Made by a program: the position numbers and the translations under genes | Notes under the pieces: model-generated | Seen by the model: only the letters and a program-made list of their open reading frames with translations | What the model was told of the DNA's origin: nothing | The model's database searches: none | Shown: piece by piece, positions 8,608 through 17,044 of the stretch | How the letters are laid out: every line of letters begins with the position of its first letter | Numbering within the stretch: the first letter of the stretch is position 1 | From: an uncultured Poribacteria bacterium | Lineage (GTDB): Bacteria; Poribacteria; WGA-4E; WGA-3G | Assembly: GCA_951812525.1 (NCBI GenBank) | Contig: OX638316.1 | Location: forward strand, 372,001 to 436,000 | Length of the DNA stretch: 64,000 nt | Direction: 5' to 3'

Positions 8608-9582
8608 ATGCCAAGAGAATTAGTAGCGGTTGCCCCTCGGCAACCCGTTTTGAGAGAATATGAAGACGGACCTGTTCCAGCAGATAGCGTTCGGGTTCAA
8701 GTCGAATTCGGCGCGCCCAAACGCGGTACCGAACTGACAGCGTACTACGGATACAACAATCCAAATTTTCCATTGGGGCTTGGGAATATGTGCGTTGGAA
8801 GAATTATTGAAATCGGGGACGACGTTGAAGGTTTTGAGATTGGGGATCGCGTTACCAGTCACGGTCACCTCAAGGAGACACATACGTGGAATGCAAATCG
8901 GCTCCTCAAACTGCCCGACCAGATGACATGGAAGGATGCCGTCTGTTACGATCCAGCACACTTCGCGATGTCTGCCATTCGTGATGGAAAAGTACGCGTT
9001 GGTGAGCGGGTTGCTGTCTTTGGACTTGGTGCGATAGGGTTGATGACGGTGCAAATGGCACGGATTGCTGGGGCTGACTTCGTCGCTGCCGTAGACCCGA
9101 TTGAAAGACGGCGAAAGGTCGCTGAAAAAACTGGTGCGGAACTTGTCATTGACCCAACTGCCTGCAATGCCGGAGAAGTGCTCAAAGAAGCCACCGGTGG
9201 ACTCGGCGTTGATGTAGCCGTAGAAACCAGTGCAATCTACGAAGCACTCGACGAAGCCCTCCGTGCCGTCACCTTTGAGGGAACAATCGTCTACGCCGGA
9301 CGAGCGAAAGCCTGTACAGGTGGACTTGACCTCGGGGCTGTCGCGCACGTCAATATTCCGAACATAATCTTTGCGCGCGCCAACAGCGATCCAAACCGCG
9401 ATCATCCGCGTTGGAATTTCAAACGTATCATTGACACCTGCTGGAAGTGGCTTGCTGACGGCAGATTCGAGTGTGAAGATGTCGTTGATCCAGTGGTGCC
9501 GTTTGAAGATTCAGTTGAAGCCTACATAGAGATGGACAATCATCCCGAACGGAGCGTCAAATTGGGCGTGTCCTTTGGTTAA
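8608..9582 (+). CDS. MDR-superfamily zinc-type alcohol dehydrogenase-like protein
   Basis: A 324-aa medium-chain dehydrogenase/reductase. The GroES-like N-terminal half has GNMCVGRIIEIGDDVEGFEIGD and the Rossmann half has VAVFGLGAIGLMTVQMARIAGA (near residues 133-154). The catalytic-zinc Cys-His-Glu pattern is not obvious: the usual Cys near residue 40 reads PKRGTELT, and the four-Cys structural zinc loop is absent, so zinc-dependence is uncertain. GAAGGAG lies 8 nt before the ATG. It closes the plus-strand cluster and converges on the EamA gene. Likely a polyol or sugar-alcohol oxidoreductase. Confidence 0.87.
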   Translation: MPRELVAVAPRQPVLREYEDGPVPADSVRVQVEFGAPKRGTELTAYYGYNNPNFPLGLGNMCVGRIIEIGDDVEGFEIGDRVTSHGHLKETHTWNANRLLKLPDQMTWKDAVCYDPAHFAMSAIRDGKVRVGERVAVFGLGAIGLMTVQMARIAGADFVAAVDPIERRRKVAEKTGAELVIDPTACNAGEVLKEATGGLGVDVAVETSAIYEALDEALRAVTFEGTIVYAGRAKACTGGLDLGAVAHVNIPNIIFARANSDPNRDHPRWNFKRIIDTCWKWLADGRFECEDVVDPVVPFEDSVEAYIEMDNHPERSVKLGVSFG

Positions 9583-9626
9583 GAAACCTATAATGGCTAT
9601 ACAGAAACAGATCGGCTGCTGGTGGG

Positions 9627-10517
9627 CTACTGATTTGCAATTAAAAAAATGCCGAATACCATCACAACAGCAGCGATAAATCGGCGTTTTGTATAGGTCT
9701 CTTTCAAGGCGTACCCGCCGAGCACAACAACGAAAATGACTGAACATTGCCGAACCGCAGTCACATAACTAACTTTTTCTATCATCAAGACGTAGAGGAT
9801 GAGCGAATAGGAAATCAACATCAGTCCTACAACAGCGAGTGCCCGCTTCCATTCCGTTCGTCCAATCTGTGCAATCTGTTGGCGTGGAAACCTGATGAGA
9901 CAGGACAACCCATAAAAGACTTTCGAGATACTGTTCTCCATTAAATAGTAGGTCACGGCTCGCCATAAGGGGGGATCCGTCGAATAGCGATGAAATTCAG
10001 ACATCCCTTGCTTGTCTATCAGCGAGTAAGCAATAACGCTCCCCAAGGTTGCAAAAGCCCATACGGAATCCGGTTGGCGAATGTAACGAAGAAGCGTCTT
10101 GAACTGAATACGTGCCTCGCGTTGTTGATAGAGCATCATGGAGATCATGACACACAAGATACCTCCCATGCCTTGCACCGAAATTCGTTCCTTTAGGAAA
10201 AGAAAGGCAAACAGTGGCAAGAAAGCAGGTGCAGCACGGGCAATTGGATATACAAACGAAATCTCGCCAACCGTATAGGCGTGTGTCAAAAACAGAAGGT
10301 ATAACAGATGAACCAGCCCGGAGCTAATAATATAGATCCATACAGGCTTCGGAATCACCGGTTGCTTGATACCAAAGGCAATGAACGCTATTGCTAAGGT
10401 GTAAAACCCACACCAAAAAAAGAGGATTCGTGTATCTCTGCTGGATTTACTGTAGAAATTCCATAAGGCGTGACAAAATGCTGAAAGCAGAATTAAAGCG
10501 ATTGCAGTAAGAGCCAT
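9627..10517 (-). CDS. EamA/DMT-family transporter
   Basis: A 296-aa inner-membrane protein, almost entirely hydrophobic, with about ten predicted helices arranged as two EamA repeats. The start of the first reads LLSAFCHALWNFYSK, a typical DMT opening. The second repeat ends in VVVLGGYALKETYTKRRFIAAVVMVFG, with the conserved (K/R)E turn. The family exports amino acids, metabolites or sugars; substrate unknown. The gene is antisense to its neighbours, convergent with the dehydrogenase and divergent from the cyclase-family gene. GAGAGG lies close upstream of the start. Confidence 0.88.
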   Translation of the reverse strand: MALTAIALILLSAFCHALWNFYSKSSRDTRILFFWCGFYTLAIAFIAFGIKQPVIPKPVWIYIISSGLVHLLYLLFLTHAYTVGEISFVYPIARAAPAFLPLFAFLFLKERISVQGMGGILCVMISMMLYQQREARIQFKTLLRYIRQPDSVWAFATLGSVIAYSLIDKQGMSEFHRYSTDPPLWRAVTYYLMENSISKVFYGLSCLIRFPRQQIAQIGRTEWKRALAVVGLMLISYSLILYVLMIEKVSYVTAVRQCSVIFVVVLGGYALKETYTKRRFIAAVVMVFGIFLIANQ

Positions 10518-10580
10518 AGGACCTCTCGTCGCTGTAGGTGCGGGGTTTGTGTCTGTTCGTTTAATCTCTCGGATTTGATT

Positions 10581-10604
10581 GTAGCCAACGATCTTGGGTC
10601 GTTC
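10581..10604 (+). repeat. GTAG-headed palindrome (REP-like)
   Basis: GTAG at 10581-10584, then the stem AACGATC (10587-10593) with GGTCGTT (10597-10603), followed by a T-run. It lies in the 114-nt gap between the divergent EamA and cyclase genes. A degenerate GTAG-GTGCGGGG unit occurs at 10533. Confidence 0.5.
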
Positions 10605-10631
10605 TTTTTTTAACGCTCATAGGAGGTAATT

Positions 10632-11588
10632 ATGTACATAAAATCGAAAAAACACAAACTTTTTATTTTATTTAGTCTTGTCTTTGGCGTGCTTGCCCTC
10701 ACAGCAACGGTTACCCTCACACAAGAATCTTGGTTTCCTTCCGAGTGGGGTGCTGATGATCGGCGCGGTGCTGCAAACCGTCTAACACCGGAGAAAGTAT
10801 TGGAAGCGGCGAGCTTAATTAAAACCGGTGAAGTCTATCAACTCGGCAGAGTCTATGAAAGTGGTATCCCTGTCTTCGGGACGCGGCACTATAGCCTGAG
10901 GATTCCAGCGATGTCAGGTCCGCTCGGTGAAAACAAAACGACGTGGTTTGAAGAAATCTTCAGCGGTGAGATCGGTCAGATCGGCACGCAATTCGATGGT
11001 CTCGGTCACATCGGTATCGGCGATCTCTATTACAACGGATTGCACCAGCGAGACTTTGCCAAAGCCGAAGGACTTTCTGAACTCGGTGTCGAGAATGTGG
11101 GACCGATTGTGACGCGCGGTGTCCTAATTGATGTTGCTGGCTATAAAGGCGTTGAACACCTCAGCGATAGTTATGAAATTACCCGCGCTGATCTTGAGGG
11201 TGCCTTGGAAAAGCAGGGCGTTCAGATTACTCCCGGCGATGTCGTTATCATTCACACGGGTTGGGGTAAATTCTGGATGACAGACAACGATCGTTATAAT
11301 GCCACGCAACCTGGCATCGGACTGGAGGCGGGTCAATATCTCGTCGATCAGAAAATTGTAATGCTATGCAGCGATAACTGGGGGATTGAAGTTGTCCCGA
11401 ACCCCGACGAATCATTAGCGTTTCCAGTGCATCAGCTGTTTATCGTCAAACACGGCATTTACAACCTTGAGAACATTATTACAGAGGAATTAGCAGCAGC
11501 GAAGGTTTACGAATTCGCCTTCTGTTTCGCACCACTTCGTCTCAAGGGCGCGACAGGTTCCCCCGGCAACCCGATTGCGATCCGATAG
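10632..11588 (+). CDS. Exported cyclase-family protein (kynurenine formamidase-like fold)
   Basis: A 318-aa protein with an N-terminal signal segment (residues 7-30), then the Cyclase fold of PF04199. The family metal motif usually reads HxGTHxDxxxH; here it is IGTQFDGLGHIG, with Gln for the first motif His, as in a known subfamily that keeps the D and the second H. GDVVIIHTGW and FPVHQLFIVKHGIYNLENI are also conserved in the family. Members hydrolyse N-formylkynurenine or related amides, or cyclise polyketides; the exported location here argues against a tryptophan role. AGGAGGT lies 5 nt before the ATG. Confidence 0.85.
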   Translation: MYIKSKKHKLFILFSLVFGVLALTATVTLTQESWFPSEWGADDRRGAANRLTPEKVLEAASLIKTGEVYQLGRVYESGIPVFGTRHYSLRIPAMSGPLGENKTTWFEEIFSGEIGQIGTQFDGLGHIGIGDLYYNGLHQRDFAKAEGLSELGVENVGPIVTRGVLIDVAGYKGVEHLSDSYEITRADLEGALEKQGVQITPGDVVIIHTGWGKFWMTDNDRYNATQPGIGLEAGQYLVDQKIVMLCSDNWGIEVVPNPDESLAFPVHQLFIVKHGIYNLENIITEELAAAKVYEFAFCFAPLRLKGATGSPGNPIAIR

Positions 11589-11593
11589 TTTCT

Positions 11594-11621
11594 TATGGGA
11601 CAGCAGCACTGCTGTCCCATA
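11594..11621 (+). terminator. Strong hairpin terminator of the cyclase gene
   Basis: Perfect 13-bp dyad (TATGGGACAGCAG and its complement, 2-nt centre) starting 6 nt after the cyclase stop, followed after CACCTCC by CTTTTTCCC. Confidence 0.8.
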
Positions 11622-11639
11622 CACCTCCCTTTTTCCCAT

Positions 11640-11687
11640 CTGCACAAATCCGTGCAGCTATATCCGCCTTTGCCCTATTCCGTGCAG
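11640..11687 (+). promoter_or_regulatory. Tandem dyads, candidate enhancer sites for a sigma-54 activator
   Basis: CTGCAC-N6-GTGCAG (11640-11657) is a perfect dyad. A second, imperfect copy, TTGCCC-N6-GTGCAG (11670-11687), lies exactly 30 bp downstream, about three helical turns, so both would face the same side. They are 64-111 bp upstream of the sigma-54 promoter at 11751, the usual place for enhancer-binding-protein sites. Confidence 0.5.
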
Positions 11688-11750
11688 CCAATACCCACGT
11701 TAAACCCACTAAATCCGCAATATCTCTCTATTTCCTCCCTTATTTTCCAT

Positions 11751-11765
11751 TGGCACAGAAATTGC
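11751..11765 (+). promoter_or_regulatory. Sigma-54 (-24/-12) promoter
   Basis: TGGCAC-A-GAAA-TTGC: a full match to the RpoN consensus TGGCAC(R)N4TTGC, with GG and GC separated by exactly 10 nt. The expected start is near 11777. The next large gene on this strand begins at 11991. Confidence 0.72.
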
Positions 11766-11811
11766 TTATCAATATAGAGTACCCATTATTCTAGCCCAAG
11801 TTTCCACCTTT

Positions 11812-11836
11812 GTAGCATAATCTGTCAGATTGTGCC
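11812..11836 (+). repeat. GTAG-headed palindrome (REP-like)
   Basis: GTAG followed by stem GCATAATCT, 3-nt loop, AGATTGTGC (one T-G wobble). It lies in the leader between the sigma-54 promoter and 11991. Confidence 0.55.
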
Positions 11837-11844
11837 TGTGGGGG

Positions 11845-11870
11845 ACGCAAACTAAAAGTTTGCGCTACAA
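11845..11870 (-). repeat. GTAG-headed palindrome (REP-like), inverted
   Basis: Read on the minus strand: TTTGTAG followed by stem CGCAAACT, loop TTT, AGTTTGCG. The 8-bp stem is perfect. It forms a head-to-head pair with the unit at 11812. Confidence 0.6.
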
Positions 11871-11990
11871 AATCTTTTGAAAATGAACAAACTCGCACCA
11901 ACGGATATAAAAAAGACTTACAACCCAGCAAGCGAACTCAAGTGGAAGTAGAGCGAATTTTCTTACTGAAGACAGGACTCACAAAACAAT

Positions 11991-12905
11991 ATGACAAAAC
12001 TACCGACAATTTCCATCGCATCACATCGCGTCACGCGACTCATCATCGGCGGTAATCCGTATAGTGGTATCTCGCATCGTTCTGCAGATGCATCGAAAGC
12101 CATGGAGGACTACTATACGACGATCCAAATTATGATGGATCTCCGACAAGCAGAGCGAAATGGAATTAATACCGTACTCGCTCGCGCCGATAAGCATATC
12201 ATGCGCGTCCTGAATGAATACTGGAACGCAGGTGGCACAATCCAGTGGATAGCCCAGACTCCCAAAGATACAGAATACGCCGATCTCGACGAATACGTAC
12301 AGATTATTGAGCGTTATAAACCCATTGCTATCTACCATCACGGTGGGACGACCGATAAATTGTACGCAGAGGGACGACTCGATTCATTGCGCGAGAGCCT
12401 CAAATACATCCGCGATCTCGGTTGTGCAGTCGGAATCGGTACACACGATCCGCAGGTCCTCAAGTATTGCTATTCCGAAGGATATGATGTTGACTTTTAT
12501 GTCTGTGCGTTATATAATCATACAACACATAGAGAGCTGTATCTGCCGAACGATCGATATGCAGCGTTCGCAACGATACAAGCAATACCGATGCCGATAA
12601 TCGCCATAAAGGTATTAGCCGCTGGCAGAAATGAGCCGCGCGAAGCCTTTCGGCTTGCGGTTGAGAATATCAAACCGATGGACGCGATGGCGGTTGGTAT
12701 GTATACCCAATTTCAACCCGATCAGATCCGCCAAAATGCCCTGACTGTTGCGAAATTATTGTCTGAATCAGGATTAGAGAGTTTACAAAATTCAAAAAAT
12801 ATCACCGGGAAGGCAAAACAGCATGCAGAGGATTACAGAACCAGAAGTCATGGATACAGCGGAAGCCGCCGAAGCTTACGATGCGATGGAGCACGGCGAG
12901 GTTGA
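11991..12905 (+). CDS. TIM-barrel protein of unknown function (aldo/keto-reductase-like)
   Basis: A 304-aa protein I do not recognise with confidence. It starts TISIASHRVTRLIIGGNPYSGISH and has alternating beta strands and helices suggesting a (beta/alpha)8 barrel: INTVLARAD, IAIYHHGGTTD, CAVGIGTHDP, VDFYVCALYNHT, MPIIAIKVLAAG, AMAVGMYTQF. The placement of strand 7 (IAIKVLAAG) and the closing VGMYTQFQPDQI resembles aldo/keto-reductase-like proteins, but no clear Asp-Tyr-Lys-His tetrad is visible. Its last 83 nt overlap the methyltransferase start, so the two are translationally linked. Likely expressed from the sigma-54 promoter 214 nt upstream. Confidence 0.75.
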   Translation: MTKLPTISIASHRVTRLIIGGNPYSGISHRSADASKAMEDYYTTIQIMMDLRQAERNGINTVLARADKHIMRVLNEYWNAGGTIQWIAQTPKDTEYADLDEYVQIIERYKPIAIYHHGGTTDKLYAEGRLDSLRESLKYIRDLGCAVGIGTHDPQVLKYCYSEGYDVDFYVCALYNHTTHRELYLPNDRYAAFATIQAIPMPIIAIKVLAAGRNEPREAFRLAVENIKPMDAMAVGMYTQFQPDQIRQNALTVAKLLSESGLESLQNSKNITGKAKQHAEDYRTRSHGYSGSRRSLRCDGARRG

Positions 12906-13476
12906 CCGCGCTTTTGTAGACCGCGTTGTCGCACTCGGTGCGAATACCGGTCATTTTCTTGATGTCGGCACCGGTCCGGCGCAAATTCCCATCCTACTCG
13001 CGCAACGCTGTCCCAATATACACATCATCGCCATTGACCTATCCGAGGAGATGTTGAAAATAGCGAAACGCCACGTCGCAGATGCCGGTCTCACCGACCG
13101 AATAACCCTCGAACACGTTGATGCCAAAACCTTACCCTACCCCGATAACACTTTTGATGGACTCATCTCCAACAGCATTGTCCACCATATCCACGATGCA
13201 ATGAGTGCGCTCAAAGAGATGGGCAGAGTTGCCCGCCCCAAAGGTACTATCCTCATCCGTGACCTCATCCGTCCCGAAACGCTGGCAGATGCGCAAACCT
13301 TTGTGGATCTGTATGCTGCGGATGACACCCCTTACCAACAGAAATTGTACTATGACTCCTTTCTTGCGGCGTTCACCATTGCCGAAGTCAACGAAATGCT
13401 CATGCAGATGGATATGCCGGGTGCCGTTGTCGTCCAAAGCACCGATCGCCACTGGTCGATTGAACGCGCTGTTTAA
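12823..13476 (+). CDS. Class I SAM-dependent methyltransferase
   Basis: A 217-aa Rossmann-type methyltransferase. Motif I is FLDVGTGPAQIPILLA (near residues 46-61), the acidic residue after strand 2 is in IIAIDLSEEML, motif post-I is HVDAKTLPYPDNTFDGLISNSIVHHI, and RVARPKGTILIRDLIRP follows. This matches the Methyltransf_11/25 type. It starts inside the end of the TIM-barrel gene (83-nt overlap), with GGGAAGG about 9 nt before ATG 12823; the start fits the MQRITEPEVMDT opening. Methyl acceptor unknown. Confidence 0.9.
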   Translation: MQRITEPEVMDTAEAAEAYDAMEHGEVDRAFVDRVVALGANTGHFLDVGTGPAQIPILLAQRCPNIHIIAIDLSEEMLKIAKRHVADAGLTDRITLEHVDAKTLPYPDNTFDGLISNSIVHHIHDAMSALKEMGRVARPKGTILIRDLIRPETLADAQTFVDLYAADDTPYQQKLYYDSFLAAFTIAEVNEMLMQMDMPGAVVVQSTDRHWSIERAV

Positions 13477-13624
13477 TCTGCTGCCATGGACATCCTAAAG
13501 CCCCAACTGGACAAAATGTAGACCTCAGCGGTCAGAAATGAAGTATCCTATTTTATCAACGATTACTTTAATGACTGAAAACGAAACGCCCGCCATTTTT
13601 TCCTACACTTTATGTTCACAAATA

Positions 13625-13633
13625 TGTTATAAT
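13625..13633 (+). promoter_or_regulatory. Extended -10 promoter (TGn-TATAAT)
   Basis: TG-T-TATAAT about 58 nt before the LamG start at 13692, with no good -35, as is usual for extended -10 promoters. Confidence 0.5.
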
Positions 13634-13691
13634 ATTTACAAATCCTCAAGTCGTAAATCCAAGATTTTGCGCTTCTATAGGAGAAATTGCC

Positions 13692-14441
13692 ATGTCCAAA
13701 GTTATCTTTGTTTTCTCGCTCTGCTTACTCCTCGTTATCGCCAACCTCAGTATCGCCAACGTCGCGGAAGACGGACTCGTCGCTTACTGGCCCTTTGATG
13801 AAGGCAAGGGTAAAGAAGCTATAGATATCACAGGGAACGGACACGACGGAGAGTTTAACGATGATCCCGAGTGGGTTGAGGGAAAATTTGGCACCGCACT
13901 CGAATTTGACGGTCAGGACGACCATGTGATTGTCGCAGATGATCCCGCCTTCGCAATCGAGGAAAATATTACCCTCATGGCGTGGTTCAGTCCAAACGAT
14001 GTCCTCACCAGTCACCGCTTAATGAGCAAAAATAACTCCATCTTCGTCATTTTTGATTTCGGTAACCCCAGCAGCATCGATTTTCTCGTCAAACCGAACA
14101 ATACTTTCGCTGAATCTACAACGACCGATTGGAAAGTTGGCGAGTGGTACCACTTCGCAGGAACCTTCGATGGAAAGACGATGAAGGTTTACATAAACGG
14201 CAAACTTGAAGGTGACGCTGACAACAATGTGCCAATCGCACCCTCCGGCTTAGAGCTCTGGATTGGCGGCGATGATCTCGGCAATGCCACCGACCACTTC
14301 CCCGGTAAAATTGATGAAGTACGACTCTATGAGAAAACCCTGAGCGAAGCCGACATCCAAAAAGTCATGGAGACACCGCAGGATGTAGAGGCACGTGGAA
14401 GACTCACCACAAGGTGGGGAAAATTGAAGGTAGGACTTTAA
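13692..14441 (+). CDS. Secreted LamG-domain (concanavalin A-like) protein
   Basis: A 249-aa protein: signal peptide (1-22, ending SIA), then one LamG/LamG_3 jelly-roll domain. It begins LVAYWPFDEGKGKEAIDITGNGHDG and includes FGTALEFDGQDDHV, the WYHFAGTFDGKTMKVYINGK strand pair and the closing IDEVRLYEKTLSEADIQKVM. These domains bind glycans or act as adhesion modules. The C-terminus ends GRLTTRWGKLK, a tail shared with the other four LamG proteins of this window. AGGAG lies 9 nt before the ATG. Confidence 0.9.
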   Translation: MSKVIFVFSLCLLLVIANLSIANVAEDGLVAYWPFDEGKGKEAIDITGNGHDGEFNDDPEWVEGKFGTALEFDGQDDHVIVADDPAFAIEENITLMAWFSPNDVLTSHRLMSKNNSIFVIFDFGNPSSIDFLVKPNNTFAESTTTDWKVGEWYHFAGTFDGKTMKVYINGKLEGDADNNVPIAPSGLELWIGGDDLGNATDHFPGKIDEVRLYEKTLSEADIQKVMETPQDVEARGRLTTRWGKLKVGL

Positions 14442-14444
14442 AAA

Positions 14445-14761
14445 ATGTCCCTCGTTCAAATAGTGAGGATGATACGTTTGACACACTCCTCAATCCGATT
14501 CTTGTCGTAGAAGTCCTGTCGTCCTCCACTGCAGCGTATGATCGGGGTGAAAAATTTGAACACTATAAACAACTCGCGTCCTTGGAAGAATACATCCTCA
14601 TTTCACAAGATAGGGTACACATTGAACACTACCGTCGTCAAGACGCGCGATGGTTCCACAACACCTTTCAGCACCTTGAGGATCTACTACCACTTGCTTC
14701 AATTGAATGCGAGGTGCCCTTGCGTGCCATCTACAGGCGTGTCGTGCGCAATGCATCATAA
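14445..14761 (+). pseudogene. Uma2-family endonuclease (DUF820), 5'-truncated remnant
   Basis: The frame encodes the C-terminal half of a Uma2 protein: EDDTFDTLLNPILVVEVL, then STAAYDRGEKFEHYKQLASL, EEYILISQDRVHIEHYRRQDARW. Intact family members are about 190 aa with an N-terminal half containing further active-site residues. Here the reading frame is open upstream only into the last codons of the LamG gene, with no N-terminal homology. It looks like a fragment left after a deletion or insertion that joined it to the LamG gene. Probably not functional. Confidence 0.7.
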
Positions 14762-14824
14762 GAATAGTGTATACCATGCTTAAAACAGAATTTCATGTAC
14801 ATTACGCAATAGGAAGGAATTTGC

Positions 14825-16450
14825 ATGGCGACCCAGCAGAAACGCCCCGTCGTTCTCATCATTCGAGACGGTTGGGGCAATAATCCGTATCCTGAATTTC
14901 AGCACGCGAACGCCGTTCATCTCGCAAAAACACCTACAGATGACTGGCTTCGTCAGAACTATCCATACGTCCAAATCCATACCTCCGGCGAAGATGTCGG
15001 TTTACCTCCTGACGTCATCGGTAACAGCGAAGTCGGACATCAGAACATCGGTGCAGGACGCGTTGTGAATCAAGAACTCCTGCGCATCAGCACCATGATC
15101 CACTCCGGTGAGTTTACACAGAACAAAGTCCTCTTAAATGCGATTGACCACGTTAAAGCGAACGGAACACATCTGCACCTCATGGGATTAGCAAGCGATG
15201 CTGGTGTTCACAGTTCACTTGAACATCTGTATGGGCTTCTTAGACTCGCCAAGGCAAATGGACTCAAGCCTAATCAGGTCTTGATTCACAATTTCAGCGA
15301 TGGGCGTGACTGTCAACCCGACCTCGGTATCCAATTCTGTGAGCAAATTGAAGCGAAGTTGAAAGAGATCGGCATCGGGCAGATCGCATCTGTTATCGGT
15401 CGCTACTATGCGATGGATCGGGATGATCGGTGGGAACGTGTTGCAGTGGCGTATCGCCTCTTAACTGAAGGAGTTGACAATTACGTCACTACCGCTACAG
15501 ATGCCTATCGCGATTATTATGACAATCCCGATGACACCAACCGCAAAGGCGATGAGTTTGTCCGTCCGGCTGTGGTTGTTGGAAGCGATGGCAAACCGCT
15601 CCCGCGGATCACTGACGGAGATGCCGTTGTTTTCTATAACTTCCGAGGGGATCGTCCCAGAGAACTCACCAAAGCCTTTTGTCTTGATGAATTCCCGTTT
15701 GAAGCAGAAGGAAAAGACGGGGTCGTTCGACAAATGGGTTTTAAACGGAATTGCAAACTTGACGTTAAATTTGTTACGATGACCGAGTATGAGCAAGGAA
15801 TGCCTGTTGAAGCGGCTGTCAAAAAACCGCCCAAAATGCAGAATACGCTCGGTGCTTATGTCAGTCAGTCAGGATTAACACAATTCCGATGTGCAGAGAC
15901 CGAAAAATTTCCACACGTTACCTTCTTTTTTAATGACTACCGAGATGAACCATACGAAGGCGAAGATCGACAAATCATCGCTTCCCCGCGCGACGTGACG
16001 ACCTACGACCAGAAACCGGAGATGTCCGCACCCGGCGTGACTGGAGAGATGTTGCGTCGGATCGGCTCTGACAAATACGACTTGATGGTTCTCAATTACG
16101 CCAACGGCGACATGGTAGGACATACGGGTTCACTACCAGCCGCTATTAAGGCAGTTGAAACAGTTGATATCGGTGTCGGAAAAATCGTTGACGCTGTGCT
16201 TAGAAAAGATGGGGCACTCATTGTTACCGCTGACCACGGTAACTGTGAGCAGATGATCGATCCCGAAACCGGTGGTATCCACACCGCACATACTACCTAC
16301 GACGTGGATCTTATTCTTGTCGATAACGATCACAAGGGTCAACAACTCCGTACAGGTGGACGACTTGCCGATATTGCGCCGACAGTGCTCCACCTACTCG
16401 GTTTAGAACAACCTTCTGAGATGTGTGGTGAATCGTTAATTTTCCAATAG
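14825..16450 (+). CDS. gpmI: 2,3-bisphosphoglycerate-independent phosphoglycerate mutase
   Basis: A 541-aa protein of the alkaline-phosphatase superfamily that interconverts 3- and 2-phosphoglycerate in glycolysis. It opens with LIIRDGWGNN (metal-binding D15). The phosphoserine nucleophile is S68 in VIGNSEVGHQNIGAGR. Other family blocks are ASDAGVHSSLEHLYGLL, FSDGRD, RYYAMDRDDRWERV, FYNFRGDRPRELT and, near the end, VTADHGNCEQM and GIHTAHTT. The length matches the family. AGGAAGG lies 8 nt before the ATG. The only central-metabolism gene here apart from prs. Confidence 0.97.
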   Translation: MATQQKRPVVLIIRDGWGNNPYPEFQHANAVHLAKTPTDDWLRQNYPYVQIHTSGEDVGLPPDVIGNSEVGHQNIGAGRVVNQELLRISTMIHSGEFTQNKVLLNAIDHVKANGTHLHLMGLASDAGVHSSLEHLYGLLRLAKANGLKPNQVLIHNFSDGRDCQPDLGIQFCEQIEAKLKEIGIGQIASVIGRYYAMDRDDRWERVAVAYRLLTEGVDNYVTTATDAYRDYYDNPDDTNRKGDEFVRPAVVVGSDGKPLPRITDGDAVVFYNFRGDRPRELTKAFCLDEFPFEAEGKDGVVRQMGFKRNCKLDVKFVTMTEYEQGMPVEAAVKKPPKMQNTLGAYVSQSGLTQFRCAETEKFPHVTFFFNDYRDEPYEGEDRQIIASPRDVTTYDQKPEMSAPGVTGEMLRRIGSDKYDLMVLNYANGDMVGHTGSLPAAIKAVETVDIGVGKIVDAVLRKDGALIVTADHGNCEQMIDPETGGIHTAHTTYDVDLILVDNDHKGQQLRTGGRLADIAPTVLHLLGLEQPSEMCGESLIFQ

Positions 16451-16492
16451 TCCTCGTTAAAAATTAAATCGGAGTATGCAAAGAATCCTGAA

Positions 16493-16801
16493 ATGAACGA
16501 TCACCAACAACATCCGGCTATAACAGAAGTACAACTGATAGCTGAACAAGACGCGGAAGCCGACGCCAGAAAGACTCGCTGGGTTTTCATCGGTGTCTTT
16601 GGCAACATCCTCGGAACCCTTATCGCTTCTATATATGAACCAACACCACCTGCCTTACGGCTGCTTGAGAAATCACCTGAGTATGCGGCTATGTATACAG
16701 ACTGTTACAAAGCAAAAAGCCGAAGCATTCAAGTACGGTATTCCCTAATTGGTATTGGACTCTTTTTCGCTTTAGCTTTTGCGTGGTCGGCTCTTGGTTA
16801 A
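16493..16801 (+). CDS. Small two-helix membrane protein, unknown
   Basis: A 102-aa protein with an acidic N-terminus and two hydrophobic segments (about residues 30-46 and 84-101) separated by a charged loop with two Tyr-rich stretches. No family recognised. It starts 42 nt after gpmI and may share its transcript. No clear ribosome binding site; CDS status rests on length and coherent membrane topology. Confidence 0.6.
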   Translation: MNDHQQHPAITEVQLIAEQDAEADARKTRWVFIGVFGNILGTLIASIYEPTPPALRLLEKSPEYAAMYTDCYKAKSRSIQVRYSLIGIGLFFALAFAWSALG

Positions 16802-16898
16802 CCACAGTGCTACTTCCAAGATTTTAGGCATGCAGACACTATTTTTAATTGAATGTGTTGATTATCCACAGAAGTTTTGTAACGTAAAATGTCAGTTT

Positions 16899-16926
16899 AC
16901 ACAATCTAGCAGATTGTCCCACAAAG
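16899..16926 (-). repeat. Degenerate palindrome of the REP-like family
   Basis: ACAATCT-AGC-AGATTGT with a trailing CCCACAAAGG (TTTGTGGG on the minus strand). A further decayed copy, ACAATCTAACAGAATGT, lies near 16956. These are the recognisable content of the 243-nt gap before prs. Confidence 0.4.
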
Positions 16927-17044
16927 GTTAGGATTTGGTTATTAGTAAACCCATACAATCTAACAGAATGTACAGGATTTATAATTTCCGTTCCAGCAAG
17001 TAGTTTATATGAACAAAATTAACTTAACATAAGGAGATTTCAGC

